NCBI RefSeq assembly: GCF_008704935.1
Contig: NZ_CP023692.1
Span: 496,001-560,000, forward strand
DNA length: 64,000 nucleotides
Reading direction: 5' to 3'
DNA from: Streptomyces vinaceus
GTDB lineage: Bacteria > Actinomycetota > Actinomycetes > Streptomycetales > Streptomycetaceae
Shown: piece after piece, positions 16,529 to 25,142 of the stretch
How positions within the stretch are numbered: the stretch's first letter is position 1
Layout of the letters: every line of letters begins with the position of its first letter
The notes under the pieces: model-generated
The model's input: the letters and a program-made list of their open reading frames with translations, nothing else
What the model was told of the DNA's origin: nothing
Database searches by the model: none
Position numbers and translations under genes: made by a program

Positions 16529-17965
16529 TCAGTCCATCTTCACGCGCGGTATGGCACGGAGGATCTTCGACGAGACGCTGGAGTTCTCGCCGGAGGCGAC
16601 GGAGCTGGCGTGGACACTCGCTCCGTGGCTCGCGATGATCCCGTGGTTGATGATCATTTCCTGCCGTTGCACCAACTCGTCCGTATGGATCCCATGGGCC
16701 TCCGCGAACTCCACGATCGCGCCCAGCACCCTCTTCTCGATCGCCTTGAGGACCATGCCGCTGTCCGCTTCCTGGAAGTAGCGCTGGTGGCTGTCGTCGG
16801 CCGCGTTGCGGCGCACCGCCTGCCGGGCCCCGTAGTCGAAACGGCGCAGCCGGGTGATCAGTTTGTCCTGGGCCCGGACCCGGAAGTACATCCAGGAATC
16901 GGGGGCGAACCCCGCGATCGCACGCCAGGGCGAGGCCATCAGCTCGAACACGGTGGGGACCAGGGTGTTCGCCGCCAGGAGGAGCACTTCGAGCGGGTGC
17001 GGTCCCGGCATCAGCGTGTCGACGACCCGGTAGCGGTCGCGCAGCGGGAAGAGCACCGTCGGGGCCGCCTCCACGACGAGGCTCGAATCCGAGCGTACGA
17101 AGCGGACGAAGAGGGAGGTCACCAGCTCGCCGCCCCAGCCGGTGGAGTGCACGCCGAGGTAGGGCCGGGCCTTCTCCTCCGGCGCCCGCTTCAGCGCGTC
17201 CATGGTCCCGGGGGTGATCGCGGTGACGGGCCGGCCCAGCGGATCGGGGAGGAAGCGCCGGTCCTCCCGGACGGCCGCGCCGTCCACGAAGACGCGCTCC
17301 TCGATTTCGAGGCAGGGCAGGCCCAGCGTGGCGAGGCGTCCGGCGACGTGGGAGTAGAGGTCCACCACGTCGAAGTCCTGCGGCTCGACGCCGGGCCGGC
17401 TCGGCGAGGTGACGTCGAAGGCCAGTGACCACGCGTCGCGATCGGTGCCGTATCCGGCGAACGGCGAATAGCCGCTGTAGGTGGTCACGTTCCCCTCGGC
17501 GTACTCGCCGATCTCGCGCAGGCGTACGGCGACGCCCAGGCTGATCGGCTCGGGTGCGGCCGCGGGGTCGAAGCGGTCCGGGCGCAGGCTCTGCATCGGG
17601 GCGCCGTACTTGGTGGCGAGCTCGAACGAGAAGACCGTCACCCAGGCCAGGACGAACAGCGACAGGGAGACGCCCGGCCTTCCCACCCACAGGTAGAAGA
17701 CGAGCAGGAACAGCAGCAGGGAGGCCAGCACGATGTCGCGGCCGTGCCTGCGCATGTTCGCGTGGTACGCGTGCCTGAGCACCACCGGGACGTCGCACGC
17801 CGGGGCCGCGGCCACCCCCAGATGGGGCTCGGCCGCCACCTCCTTGACGAGGGAGCGACCGTACGCACGCTCCAGGTACGCGGCCGCGCACAGATACCTG
17901 GTCACGTCCCGGTTGCCGCCCCAGCCCGGCGCCGCGGTACGGCGCGCAGGATCCGGACCCTTCAT
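16529..17965 (-). CDS. Two-TM membrane protein with C-terminal motif shared with its neighbour
   Basis: A 478-residue protein; the ATG at 17965 follows GGGGGAAGG, which fixes the start. Two adjacent membrane helices lie at about residues 75-118 (LASLLLFLLVFYLWV and LSLFVLAWVTVFSFEL). The long following part (about 120-430) is presumably cytoplasmic, with a mixed alpha/beta pattern and no recognised domain. The tail residues 442-461 (DNA 16583-16642) read GIIASHGASVHASSVASGEN and match the N-terminal motif of the next gene. The DNA upstream is shared with the divergent SARP-type regulator. The family is unknown to me; a signalling or self-assembly role via the tail is inference. Confidence 0.85.
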   Translation of the reverse strand: MKGPDPARRTAAPGWGGNRDVTRYLCAAAYLERAYGRSLVKEVAAEPHLGVAAAPACDVPVVLRHAYHANMRRHGRDIVLASLLLFLLVFYLWVGRPGVSLSLFVLAWVTVFSFELATKYGAPMQSLRPDRFDPAAAPEPISLGVAVRLREIGEYAEGNVTTYSGYSPFAGYGTDRDAWSLAFDVTSPSRPGVEPQDFDVVDLYSHVAGRLATLGLPCLEIEERVFVDGAAVREDRRFLPDPLGRPVTAITPGTMDALKRAPEEKARPYLGVHSTGWGGELVTSLFVRFVRSDSSLVVEAAPTVLFPLRDRYRVVDTLMPGPHPLEVLLLAANTLVPTVFELMASPWRAIAGFAPDSWMYFRVRAQDKLITRLRRFDYGARQAVRRNAADDSHQRYFQEADSGMVLKAIEKRVLGAIVEFAEAHGIHTDELVQRQEMIINHGIIASHGASVHASSVASGENSSVSSKILRAIPRVKMD

Positions 17966-18082
17966 GCCTTCCCCCGATTTCCAGCCATTGCGCCCTCGCT
18001 CGTGCACCTCGTGCGTTGCCAACCGTGGCCGGGGGCATTGCAATGCTGATGAAATTTCGATGATGTGGCCGAGGGGATACGC

Positions 18083-21000
18083 GTGGACGGGGAAACTCCG
18101 CAGCGGCTGAGGATCGAGCTGCTCGGGCCGGTGCTGGCCTGGCGGGGTACGGCTCCGCTGGCCCTGGGACCCGTCCGGCGCCAAGCCGTGCTGGCCGCGA
18201 TGGCGCTGCGGCCGGGCAGCACCGTCAGCCACGAGGACCTCCTCGACGGGGTGTGGGGCTCCGCGCCGCCGGGCTCGGGCCACCGGGTCCTGCCGAGCTA
18301 CGTCTACGCGCTGCGCAAGGCCCTCGACCCGCAGGGCACCGCGTACGAGGAATCGGTGATCCGCAGCAGCCAGGGCCGGTACGGCATGGCGGCGGACGGG
18401 ATCCGCGTCGACGCGGCCGAGTTGACCGAGCGGGTCCGGGAGGCCCGCCGGGTGAAGGAGTCCGGCGACCTGGTGAGCGCGACGGCCCGGCTCGCCGATG
18501 CCCTCGCGCTGTTCCGGGGAGAGCCCCTGGCCGGGCTGCCCGGGCCGTTCGCGCAGGCCGAGCGGCGGCGCCTGTCGCAGACGCGAAGGACGCTCCGGTC
18601 AGAGCGGCTCGAATGCCTCCTGCTGCTGGGCCGGGCCACCGAGGCCCTGGAGGGGCTGTCCGCGCTGTCCGCCGCCGAGCCGTACGACGAGTCGCTGCTG
18701 GCCCTGCACATGCGCGCCCTGTACGCCAGTCAGCGCCAGGCCGAGGCGCTGAACGCCTATCAGGGCATGCGCGAGCGGCTGCGCGAGGAGCTCGGGGTCA
18801 GCCCCGGCGAGGCGCTGGGCCGCGTGTACGAGGCGGTGCTGCGCCGCGATGACGAGCTCCTCCTCGGCCCGGCGGCGGCCCGCCCTGCCGCCCAGGCCGC
18901 CGCCGCCCCGGCCACCGCTTCTCCCACCGCTGCCCTGTCGGCCGCCGGTCCGGCCGCCTTCGCCGACCCGCCGCGGCCCCGCCCCCCGGTCAACGAACTG
19001 CCGGGCGTCACCGGCGTCCTCATCGGGCGGGAGCGCGAACGGGCGCTGCTGACGGCCCCGTTCCCGCCCGATGCCGTGGGGGTCGCGGCCGTCGACGGCA
19101 TCGCCGGGGTCGGCAAGAGCGCCCTCGTCGTCCGCGCGGCCCGGGAACTGCGCGACCACCATCCGGACGGTTGCCTCTTCGTCGACCTGCGCGCCCACAG
19201 TCCCGGGCGGCACAGGCTCTCGCCCCAGCGCGTACTGCGGCGGCTCCTGCGCACGATCGGCACGGCCGACAGCGAGGTACCGGCCGATCTGGACGCGCTC
19301 ACCGCGGCCTGGCGTGCGGCGACCGGCTCGCTGCGGCTGCTCCTCGTACTGGACGACGCCCTGGCGAGCGCGCAGATCCGGCCACTGCTCCCGGCGGGGC
19401 CGGGCAGCATGGTGATCGTCACCAGCCGGCAGCGCCTGACCGGACTCGACGCCGACCGGCGCGTCACCCTGGAGCCCCTGGGGACGGGCGACGCACAGAC
19501 GCTGCTCGGGCACCTCGTCGGGGAGGAGCGCACGGCGAAGGAGCGGGCGGCGACGCACGAGCTGGCGCGGCTCTGCGGCGGACTGCCGCTGGCCCTGCGC
19601 ATCGCCGGGACGCGGCTGCAGACCCGGCCCGTCTGGACCCTCGCCCATCTGGTGGACCGCATGACGGACGACGACCACCGGCTCGGTGAGCTCCGTGCCG
19701 GGGACCGCAGCCTGGAGGCGGCCTTCCGCCTGTCGTACGACCAGCTCACCGAGGCGCAGCAGCGGGGGTTCCGCGCCCTGGGGCTGACGCCGACGAGCGA
19801 ATTCGACGCCCTGGCGCCGGCGGTCATGCTGGGCCGGCCGGTCCGGGAGGCCGAACAGGTCCTGGAGGGTCTGGTCGACACGAGTCTGGTGCAGCAGCCG
19901 CGCCCCGGCCGCTACCGGCTGCACGACCTGGTACGGGTGCACGCGCGGCGGCTCGCGGAGGCCGCCCCGGCGGAGGCGCGGGCGGCGCGCACCGCCGTGC
20001 TCCGCCTCTACGTGGACGCGGGCCGGGCCGCCAGTGACTGGGGCTCCGGTGGCTTCCCCACCGGGCCGTCCGGGACGGGGGCCTTCGCCGACCGGGCTGA
20101 GGCGAGTGGCTGGCTGAACGCCGCCGACGGTGAGCTCGCCGACGTCGTCGGCCACGCGGCGGCCCTCGGCGAAGCCGATCACGCCTGCTGGATCGCGGAG
20201 GCGCTGACCGACCAGTTCGTGCGCCGGGGCCGCTACCACGAGGGCCGCACGGCCCTGGAAGTCGCGCTCCCCCTGGCGGACCGGGCCACCGACCGGCGGA
20301 TGGCGCCGGCCCTGCGCAACTGTGTGGGGATCATCGACATCTACCGGGGCGACGCGGCAGGGGCGCGCGCGGCCTTCGACGAGGCGCTGCGCCTGAGCCG
20401 CCACCGCGCGGACCGGCGCGAGGAGGCCCGGGCCCTGAGCGGGATCGGGGCCGCCGAGCTCAACTCGGGCCGGCCCGAACAGGCCCTGGCTCCGCTCACC
20501 GCGGCGGTCGACCTGGCCCGGCTACTGGAGGACGAGTGGCTGGTGGCGATGGCGCTGTGCGTGCTGGGCACGGCCTACCGCGCGCTGGGGCGGCCACGGG
20601 AGGCGCTGGTGTGCCTGAACGAGTCCGCGGCGCGCGCCGAGGTGAACGGACGCCCGGCCATGATCAGCAGGGCGCTGAGCTGCGCGGCCGAGGTCCACCT
20701 CGGCCTCGGCCGGTTCACCGAGGCCAAGGAGCTGCTGAGCCGGGCGGCCCACCTGGTCCAGCGGGCCGGCGACATCCCCCTGACCGCGATCACGCTGAGC
20801 ATGCTGGGCACGGCCGAGCTGGGCGGGGGGAACCTGGACGCGGCCGTGGCGCTCCACCACGAGGCGCTCTCCCGGCTCCAGTCGCTGCCCCCGCTCGACG
20901 AACCCCACCAGACGCGCATGGAGATGGACATCCGCAGCAGGCTGGGCCGCGCCTATTCGGCGGCGGGCCGGGTCCGCGAGGCGGGGCAGCAGTTCCGGAC

Positions 21001-21085
21001 GGTCCTCGCCTTCCCGGGCGCCGGGGCCTACCCGGCCGAGCGCGCGCTCGCGATGGCCGGGCTCAGGGACTGCGGGATCGTGTAG
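18083..21085 (+). CDS. AfsR/SARP-type regulator: wHTH-BTAD-NB-ARC-TPR
   Basis: A large regulator of about 1000 residues. An OmpR-like winged HTH (about 1-95, RRQAVLAAMALRPGSTVSHEDLLDG-type pattern) is followed by a BTAD domain (about 96-245) that ends near ELGVSPGEALGRVYEAVLRRD. After an Ala/Pro linker comes an NB-ARC/STAND ATPase with Walker A GIAGVGKSALV (about 340) and Walker B LLLVLDDAL (about 425). A TPR region follows (about 690-985). Such proteins activate antibiotic or developmental genes. The GTG at 18083 is preferred because GAGGGG lies 6 nt upstream; a GTG at 18065 in the same frame is the alternative. It is divergent from the motif-bearing membrane protein, 117 nt apart. Confidence 0.93.
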   Translation: MDGETPQRLRIELLGPVLAWRGTAPLALGPVRRQAVLAAMALRPGSTVSHEDLLDGVWGSAPPGSGHRVLPSYVYALRKALDPQGTAYEESVIRSSQGRYGMAADGIRVDAAELTERVREARRVKESGDLVSATARLADALALFRGEPLAGLPGPFAQAERRRLSQTRRTLRSERLECLLLLGRATEALEGLSALSAAEPYDESLLALHMRALYASQRQAEALNAYQGMRERLREELGVSPGEALGRVYEAVLRRDDELLLGPAAARPAAQAAAAPATASPTAALSAAGPAAFADPPRPRPPVNELPGVTGVLIGRERERALLTAPFPPDAVGVAAVDGIAGVGKSALVVRAARELRDHHPDGCLFVDLRAHSPGRHRLSPQRVLRRLLRTIGTADSEVPADLDALTAAWRAATGSLRLLLVLDDALASAQIRPLLPAGPGSMVIVTSRQRLTGLDADRRVTLEPLGTGDAQTLLGHLVGEERTAKERAATHELARLCGGLPLALRIAGTRLQTRPVWTLAHLVDRMTDDDHRLGELRAGDRSLEAAFRLSYDQLTEAQQRGFRALGLTPTSEFDALAPAVMLGRPVREAEQVLEGLVDTSLVQQPRPGRYRLHDLVRVHARRLAEAAPAEARAARTAVLRLYVDAGRAASDWGSGGFPTGPSGTGAFADRAEASGWLNAADGELADVVGHAAALGEADHACWIAEALTDQFVRRGRYHEGRTALEVALPLADRATDRRMAPALRNCVGIIDIYRGDAAGARAAFDEALRLSRHRADRREEARALSGIGAAELNSGRPEQALAPLTAAVDLARLLEDEWLVAMALCVLGTAYRALGRPREALVCLNESAARAEVNGRPAMISRALSCAAEVHLGLGRFTEAKELLSRAAHLVQRAGDIPLTAITLSMLGTAELGGGNLDAAVALHHEALSRLQSLPPLDEPHQTRMEMDIRSRLGRAYSAAGRVREAGQQFRTVLAFPGAGAYPAERALAMAGLRDCGIV

Positions 21086-21112
21086 GCGCGTTCCACGGCG
21101 CCCCGTCACGCC

Positions 21113-21793
21113 TCAGCCGTGGCCCACCGCCGCCTCCAGACGCTGTTCCAGGCGGTGGAAGTTGCGTTCGCCCACCGCCCGCCAGAGCACCCGGGGCGCC
21201 AGCGGCAGGTGGCCCATGATCAGGATCTGCTCGCCCGGGTCGGCGTCCTTGAGGATCATCCCGAGGACGGTGAACAGCCTGCTCTTCGGAACGGCCGCGC
21301 TCGCCGCCTCGCCGATCTCGTCCCATTCCGCCTGGGACACCACCGCCGCGACGAGCGGCAGCGCCTCGCGCTCCTCCTGGTCGAAGTGGTCCCCGGCCGC
21401 CTCCGCGACCCGGTCGAAGGCCTCGGCCAGCTCCTCCCGGTGGGTGATCCCTCCGGCCGCCGCCCATGCCGCAAGCAGGGCCCGCGCCCGGGCGACCCCG
21501 GCCGACAGGTCGTCGTGCTGACCCTGCATCCGCTTCCACAGCTCGCCCTGCGCGGGCAGGCGCGCGGCCAGCTTGGGCCACAGCAGCCGGTCCTCGCCCT
21601 CGTGGTGGTGGTGCAGGGTGTCCAGCAGCAGTTCCAGCCGGTCCGCGACCAGCCTGACCTGGGCGCGGCTGCCGTGGCGCACTCCGCGCACCCGGCCCGC
21701 CGCCTGCCCGAACTCGCGCCGGAACATCCGGTGGACCACCACCATGTCGTGCGTGGTGATCGGTTTGCCCTGGTTCTCCATCGAAGTCGACAT
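21113..21793 (-). CDS. Hemerythrin HHE domain protein
   Basis: A cytoplasmic protein of 226 residues with a four-helix hemerythrin-like domain (about 13-150). Iron-ligand candidates are spaced as expected: THDMVVVHRMF (about 14-24), LHHHHEGEDRLLWPKL (about 60-75), QGQHDDL (about 92) and DHFDQEEREALPL (about 135-147). HHE proteins bind O2, NO or iron and are linked to redox or iron sensing. The C-terminal helix region (about 170-226) is less conserved. The start is ATG 21793. Convergent with the SARP-type gene. Confidence 0.9.
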   Translation of the reverse strand: MSTSMENQGKPITTHDMVVVHRMFRREFGQAAGRVRGVRHGSRAQVRLVADRLELLLDTLHHHHEGEDRLLWPKLAARLPAQGELWKRMQGQHDDLSAGVARARALLAAWAAAGGITHREELAEAFDRVAEAAGDHFDQEEREALPLVAAVVSQAEWDEIGEAASAAVPKSRLFTVLGMILKDADPGEQILIMGHLPLAPRVLWRAVGERNFHRLEQRLEAAVGHG

Positions 21794-21914
21794 CGACCGT
21801 GCCCCCCGCCCTGGTGGGTGTACCGGGCTCCAGCCTGGCGGGCGTCCGGCCGTCTCCGCCAGGGGCGCACGGCGGCGCTCCAGCGCCCCCCGGGGAGCCC
21901 GCTCCGCCGGACAC

Positions 21915-22667
21915 CTAGGCCAGGGTGCGCACCCTCTGGTCGCGGAGTCCGTAGCGGGCGGCGACGACGGCCAGCCTGCCCTCGGCGATGCGCCGGGCGA
22001 GGTCGGGTTCGGCCGCGAGCAGGTCGCGGGTGCGCCGGGCGTGCGCGTCGATGGTGGCGTCGATCCGGGCCTCGCCCTGCTGGGTACGGTCGATGGACGG
22101 CCTGATCCCGTCGGCCAGGTACTGGATGTGCGCGGGCAGCGGCTCACCGGTCTCGTCGGCGTGGACGGCGGCCCCGACCGCGCCGCAGGACTGGTGGCCG
22201 AGCACCAGCACCAGCGGGATCTGCAGTTCCAGGACCCCGAACGCGACGCTGCCGAGGACGGCTTCGTCCAGTACCTCGCCGGCCGAGCGCACGGTCAGCA
22301 GATCGCCGAGGCCCTGGTCGAAGACGAGCTCCGGGGGCACCCGGGAGTCGACGCAGCCGAGGACGATCGCGAAGGGGTGCTGGCCCTTGGTCAGCCGCAG
22401 CCTCAGGAGCGCCGACTCGTGCGGGTGCTCCTGCCCGTACGTACGCCAGCGCCGGTTCCCGTCGGCCAGTCGGCGCAGCGCCTCTTCCGGGGAGACGGGG
22501 CCCGCGACGGCTTCCGCGGGCGGAGCCGGGGCCGGCGCGGCGGAGGCGGGAAAGGCGGAGGCGAAGGGGAGGACGGACCCCACGGCCGCCGTGCCGGCCG
22601 CGGCGGCGAGGAGCAGGCCGCGGCGGCTGGGCGAAGAGGTGTCCAGTGTCTGCGTGTTCGAATCCAT
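21915..22667 (-). CDS. Tat-exported beta-class carbonic anhydrase
   Basis: A 250-residue precursor with a twin-arginine signal (SPSRRGLLLAAAAGTAAVG, about residues 12-30) and an Ala-rich cleavage region near residue 45. The mature part has the beta-carbonic anhydrase zinc motifs CVDSRVPPE (about 105-113) and GHQSCGAV (about 157-164), giving Cys, Asp-Arg dyad, His and Cys. The reaction is reversible CO2 hydration. Export before folding-sensitive zinc binding fits Tat use. The start is ATG 22667. The upstream DNA contains a hairpin terminator of the SHOCT gene, so it is probably a separate transcript. Confidence 0.93.
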   Translation of the reverse strand: MDSNTQTLDTSSPSRRGLLLAAAAGTAAVGSVLPFASAFPASAAPAPAPPAEAVAGPVSPEEALRRLADGNRRWRTYGQEHPHESALLRLRLTKGQHPFAIVLGCVDSRVPPELVFDQGLGDLLTVRSAGEVLDEAVLGSVAFGVLELQIPLVLVLGHQSCGAVGAAVHADETGEPLPAHIQYLADGIRPSIDRTQQGEARIDATIDAHARRTRDLLAAEPDLARRIAEGRLAVVAARYGLRDQRVRTLA

Positions 22668-22692
22668 CGCGGGAAAATATCCCCGCCGACTC

Positions 22693-22716
22693 GCGCCCCG
22701 CTCGGGCGCGGGGCGC
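22693..22716 (-). terminator. Hairpin terminator after the SHOCT gene
   Basis: A perfect 9-bp stem GCGCCCCGC/GCGGGGCGC with a 6-nt loop, 60 nt beyond the stop of the minus-strand SHOCT gene and just upstream of the carbonic anhydrase start. Confidence 0.55.
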
Positions 22717-22750
22717 AATCTCGGAAGTCGGAGATCAAGGGGTCGAGGGC

Positions 22751-22778
22751 CGGGGCCCGGGGCCCGGGGCCCGGGGTC
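22751..22778. repeat. Four tandem copies of a CGGGGCC heptamer
   Basis: CGGGGCC occurs at 22751, 22758 and 22765, with a fourth copy CGGGGTC at 22772 that runs into the stop codon of the SHOCT gene (TCA at 22777-22779 on this strand). It is strongly self-complementary and slippage-prone. Confidence 0.7.
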
Positions 22779-23073
22779 AGCCGGCCCCGCCCTTGCCGTC
22801 GAGGGTCGTCCGGCCGAACTGCTCGTCCAGGACCGACAGCCGGCGCCAGTACTCGTCCTCGTCGATCTCACCGGTGGCGAACCGCCGGCCCAGGATCGCG
22901 ATCGGCGAGTTCTCCCCGTACGAGCCCCGCACAGCCCACGGGCCGCGCGGGCCGCGGCCACCGCGCCACACCGTGCGGCGCAGCAGGGTGACGACGCCGA
23001 AGACGACGGCCGCCCAGACCAGCGGGACGAAGAGGATCCACGGGCCGGGCCCGTCGTACGCCAGGGTGTTCAT
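22777..23073 (-). CDS. Membrane-anchored SHOCT-domain protein
   Basis: A 98-residue protein with one hydrophobic segment (about residues 11-31, WILFVPLVWAAVVFGVVTLL) and a C-terminal SHOCT motif (PIAILGRRFATGEIDEDEYWRRLSVL-type, about 57-84). SHOCT domains are short helical units found at the ends of membrane or oligomeric proteins; a role in oligomerisation is known only generally. The start is ATG 23073. The upstream neighbour on the same strand is the NarL-type response regulator, 132 nt away. Confidence 0.88.
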   Translation of the reverse strand: MNTLAYDGPGPWILFVPLVWAAVVFGVVTLLRRTVWRGGRGPRGPWAVRGSYGENSPIAILGRRFATGEIDEDEYWRRLSVLDEQFGRTTLDGKGGAG

Positions 23074-23205
23074 CTCGGTTCAGCTCCTCGGAAGGGGTCC
23101 GCTTTCCTTGTCGTTTCCGAGACTCGCCCCGGGAGGGTGCCCGCGTCGTCGTACGGCCGGCGGCACCGTGCGTACGGCGGCGGGAGTACCCACGGGCAGC
23201 GGGCT

Positions 23206-23871
23206 TCAGCCGAGCCAGCCGGGCCTGACCAGGCCCGATTCGTACGCGATCACCACCAGCTGGGCCCGGTCCCGGGCGGCGAGTTTGATCATGGCCCGGC
23301 TGACGTGCGTCTTCGCGGTCAACGGGCTGACCACCAGCCTGCGGGCGATCTCCTCGTTGGACAGCCCGAGGCCGACCAGGGCCACCACCTCGCGCTCCCG
23401 CTCCGTCAGCCGCTCCAGCCCCGCCCCCGCCTGCGGGGCCTTGGACCGGGCCGCGAACTCCGCGATCAGGCGGCGCGTCACCCCGGGGGACAGCAGCGCG
23501 TCGCCCGCGACCACCGCCCGTACCGCGCGCAGCAGTTCCTCCGGCTCGGTGTCCTTGACCAGGAAACCGGAGGCGCCCGAGCGGAGCGCCTCGAAGACGT
23601 ACTCGTCGAGCTCGAAGGTGGTCAGCATGACCACCTTCACCTCGGCCAGCGCGGGGTCCGAGGTGATCGTACGGGTGGCGGCCAGACCGTCGAGCGCCGG
23701 CATCCGGATGTCCATCAGGGCGACGTCCGGGCGCAGTTCGCGGGCCAGGCGCACCGCCTCGGCCCCGTCGGCCGCCTCCCCGGCCACCTCGATGTCGGGC
23801 TGCGCGTCGAGCAGCGCGCGGAAGCCCGCCCGTACCAGCGCCTGGTCGTCGGCGAGCAGTACGCGGATCAC
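23206..23871 (-). CDS. NarL/LuxR-family response regulator
   Basis: A 221-residue response regulator. The receiver domain (about 1-120) has the acidic pocket LLADDQ, phospho-Asp in VALMDIRMPALDG (about residue 55), the Thr of VVMLTTFE and the Lys of FLVKDTEP. A LuxR-type HTH (about 150-215) contains LTEREREVVALVGLGLSNEEI and the recognition helix region SPLTAKTHVSRAMIKL. The GTG start overlaps the TGA of the histidine-kinase gene (GTGA), showing translational coupling. It is the output partner of that kinase; targets are unknown, though the palindrome at 25106-25127 is a candidate site. Confidence 0.95.
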   Translation of the reverse strand: MIRVLLADDQALVRAGFRALLDAQPDIEVAGEAADGAEAVRLARELRPDVALMDIRMPALDGLAATRTITSDPALAEVKVVMLTTFELDEYVFEALRSGASGFLVKDTEPEELLRAVRAVVAGDALLSPGVTRRLIAEFAARSKAPQAGAGLERLTEREREVVALVGLGLSNEEIARRLVVSPLTAKTHVSRAMIKLAARDRAQLVVIAYESGLVRPGWLG

Positions 23872-25049
23872 GAGTCCTCCACGGTTTCCAGCGGGATCCG
23901 GGCCCGGACCCGGAATCCGCCGTCCGGGCGGGGGCCGGCCTCGATGGTGCCGCCCTGCGCGGCGGCCCGCTCGCGCATCCCGATCAGGCCGGTGCCACTG
24001 CCTCCGGCTTCGCCGCCGGTGGCGGGCCCGTCGTCGTCCACCTGGAGTTCCAGCGCGCCGGGCGGGTGGCTGATACGGATCCGGGCGGTCCGCGAGCCCG
24101 AGTGGCGCACCACGTTGGTGAGCGCCTCCTGGAGGATCCGGAACGCGGCGAGGTCCGTGGCCGGTGACAGTCCCCGGGCCTCCCCCTCGCCCGTCACGGA
24201 GACGGTGAGCCCGGCCGCGGCCGCCTGGCCGACCAGTTCGGAGAGGCGGTCGAGGCCGGGGGCCGGGGCGCGGGGGGCCTCGCCGGGGGCGCGCAGGGTG
24301 TTCAGGACCTGCCGGACCTCGCCGAGCGCCTCCTTGCTGGCCGCCTTGATCGTGGTGAGCGCCGTACGGGCCTGTTCGGGGTCCGTGTCGAGCAGGGCCA
24401 GGCCGACGCCCGCCTGCACGTTGATGACGGAGATGCTGTGGGCCAGTACGTCGTGCAGCTCGCGGGCGATCCGCAGCCGTTCCTCGTCCGCCCGGCGCCG
24501 TTCGGCGGCCCGGCGCTCGGCCCGGTCCCGCGCCCACTGCTCCCGGCGTACGCGGACCACCTCGGAGGCGGCGAGCACGGCGATGGCCCAGGCGGTGGCG
24601 CCTCCCTCCGTCCCCCAGGACGCGGGGCCGTCGCCGGGCGGTGGCAGCCAGCGGTAGAGCCAGTGCGCGATGAGCAGGTGTCCGGCCCACAGGGCGCCCA
24701 CCGCGCCCCAGGCGGCGTAGCGGTGGCCGGCGACGACGGCGGCGAGGCAGGCGACGGCGACGCTCAGGAAGACGGGGCCGTACGGGTATCCGCCGGCGAG
24801 GTATCCGAGCGTGAGCGCGCAGACCCCGTAGAGGACGGGCACCGGGTACCGGTGGCGCAGGAGCAGCAGGGCGGGCGCGAGGAGCAGCAGGATCCGGGCG
24901 ACCGCGTCGACGGGCTCCCGTCCGGGCTGGGCGTGCTGCACCCAGCCGGTGGCCGCCTGCGTGAAGACGGCGACGAGGAGCGTTGAGCGCCACGGCAGCC
25001 GCCCGCCGCCGGTGCGCTCCGTCCAGTACTGCCACCGCCGCTGCGCCAT
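23868..25049 (-). CDS. NarL-type sensor histidine kinase
   Basis: A 393-residue membrane kinase. About five hydrophobic segments fill residues 20-175 without an obvious extracellular sensor domain, so it may sense membrane or intracellular cues. The HisKA_3 dimerisation motif LRIARELHDVLAHSISVINVQ (broken here at H about residue 200) carries the phosphorylated His. The HATPase domain follows with LQEALTNVVRHSGS (N box), VDDDGPATGG and GTGLIGMRERAAAQGG. The ATG at 25049 begins MAQRRWQYW. It is translationally coupled to the response regulator downstream. A perfect palindrome lies 57 nt upstream of the start. Confidence 0.94.
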   Translation of the reverse strand: MAQRRWQYWTERTGGGRLPWRSTLLVAVFTQAATGWVQHAQPGREPVDAVARILLLLAPALLLLRHRYPVPVLYGVCALTLGYLAGGYPYGPVFLSVAVACLAAVVAGHRYAAWGAVGALWAGHLLIAHWLYRWLPPPGDGPASWGTEGGATAWAIAVLAASEVVRVRREQWARDRAERRAAERRRADEERLRIARELHDVLAHSISVINVQAGVGLALLDTDPEQARTALTTIKAASKEALGEVRQVLNTLRAPGEAPRAPAPGLDRLSELVGQAAAAGLTVSVTGEGEARGLSPATDLAAFRILQEALTNVVRHSGSRTARIRISHPPGALELQVDDDGPATGGEAGGSGTGLIGMRERAAAQGGTIEAGPRPDGGFRVRARIPLETVEDS

Positions 25050-25105
25050 GCGGCCACGCTAGACGGCCGGGCCCGCCGCCGTCGTCAGCCGGGCGGGCCG
25101 ATCGG

Positions 25106-25127
25106 GCGTACTCCCCGGGGAGTACGC
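25106..25127. promoter_or_regulatory. Perfect 22-nt palindrome, candidate operator of the two-component system
   Basis: GCGTACTCC-CCGG-GGAGTACGC is a perfect inverted repeat located 57 nt upstream of the histidine-kinase start and 16 nt after the stop of the beta-lactamase-like gene. Its symmetry and place upstream of a NarL-type system suggest autoregulation. It could instead act as a terminator hairpin for the upstream gene. Confidence 0.5.
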
Positions 25128-25142
25128 GCCGCGATCCGTCGG

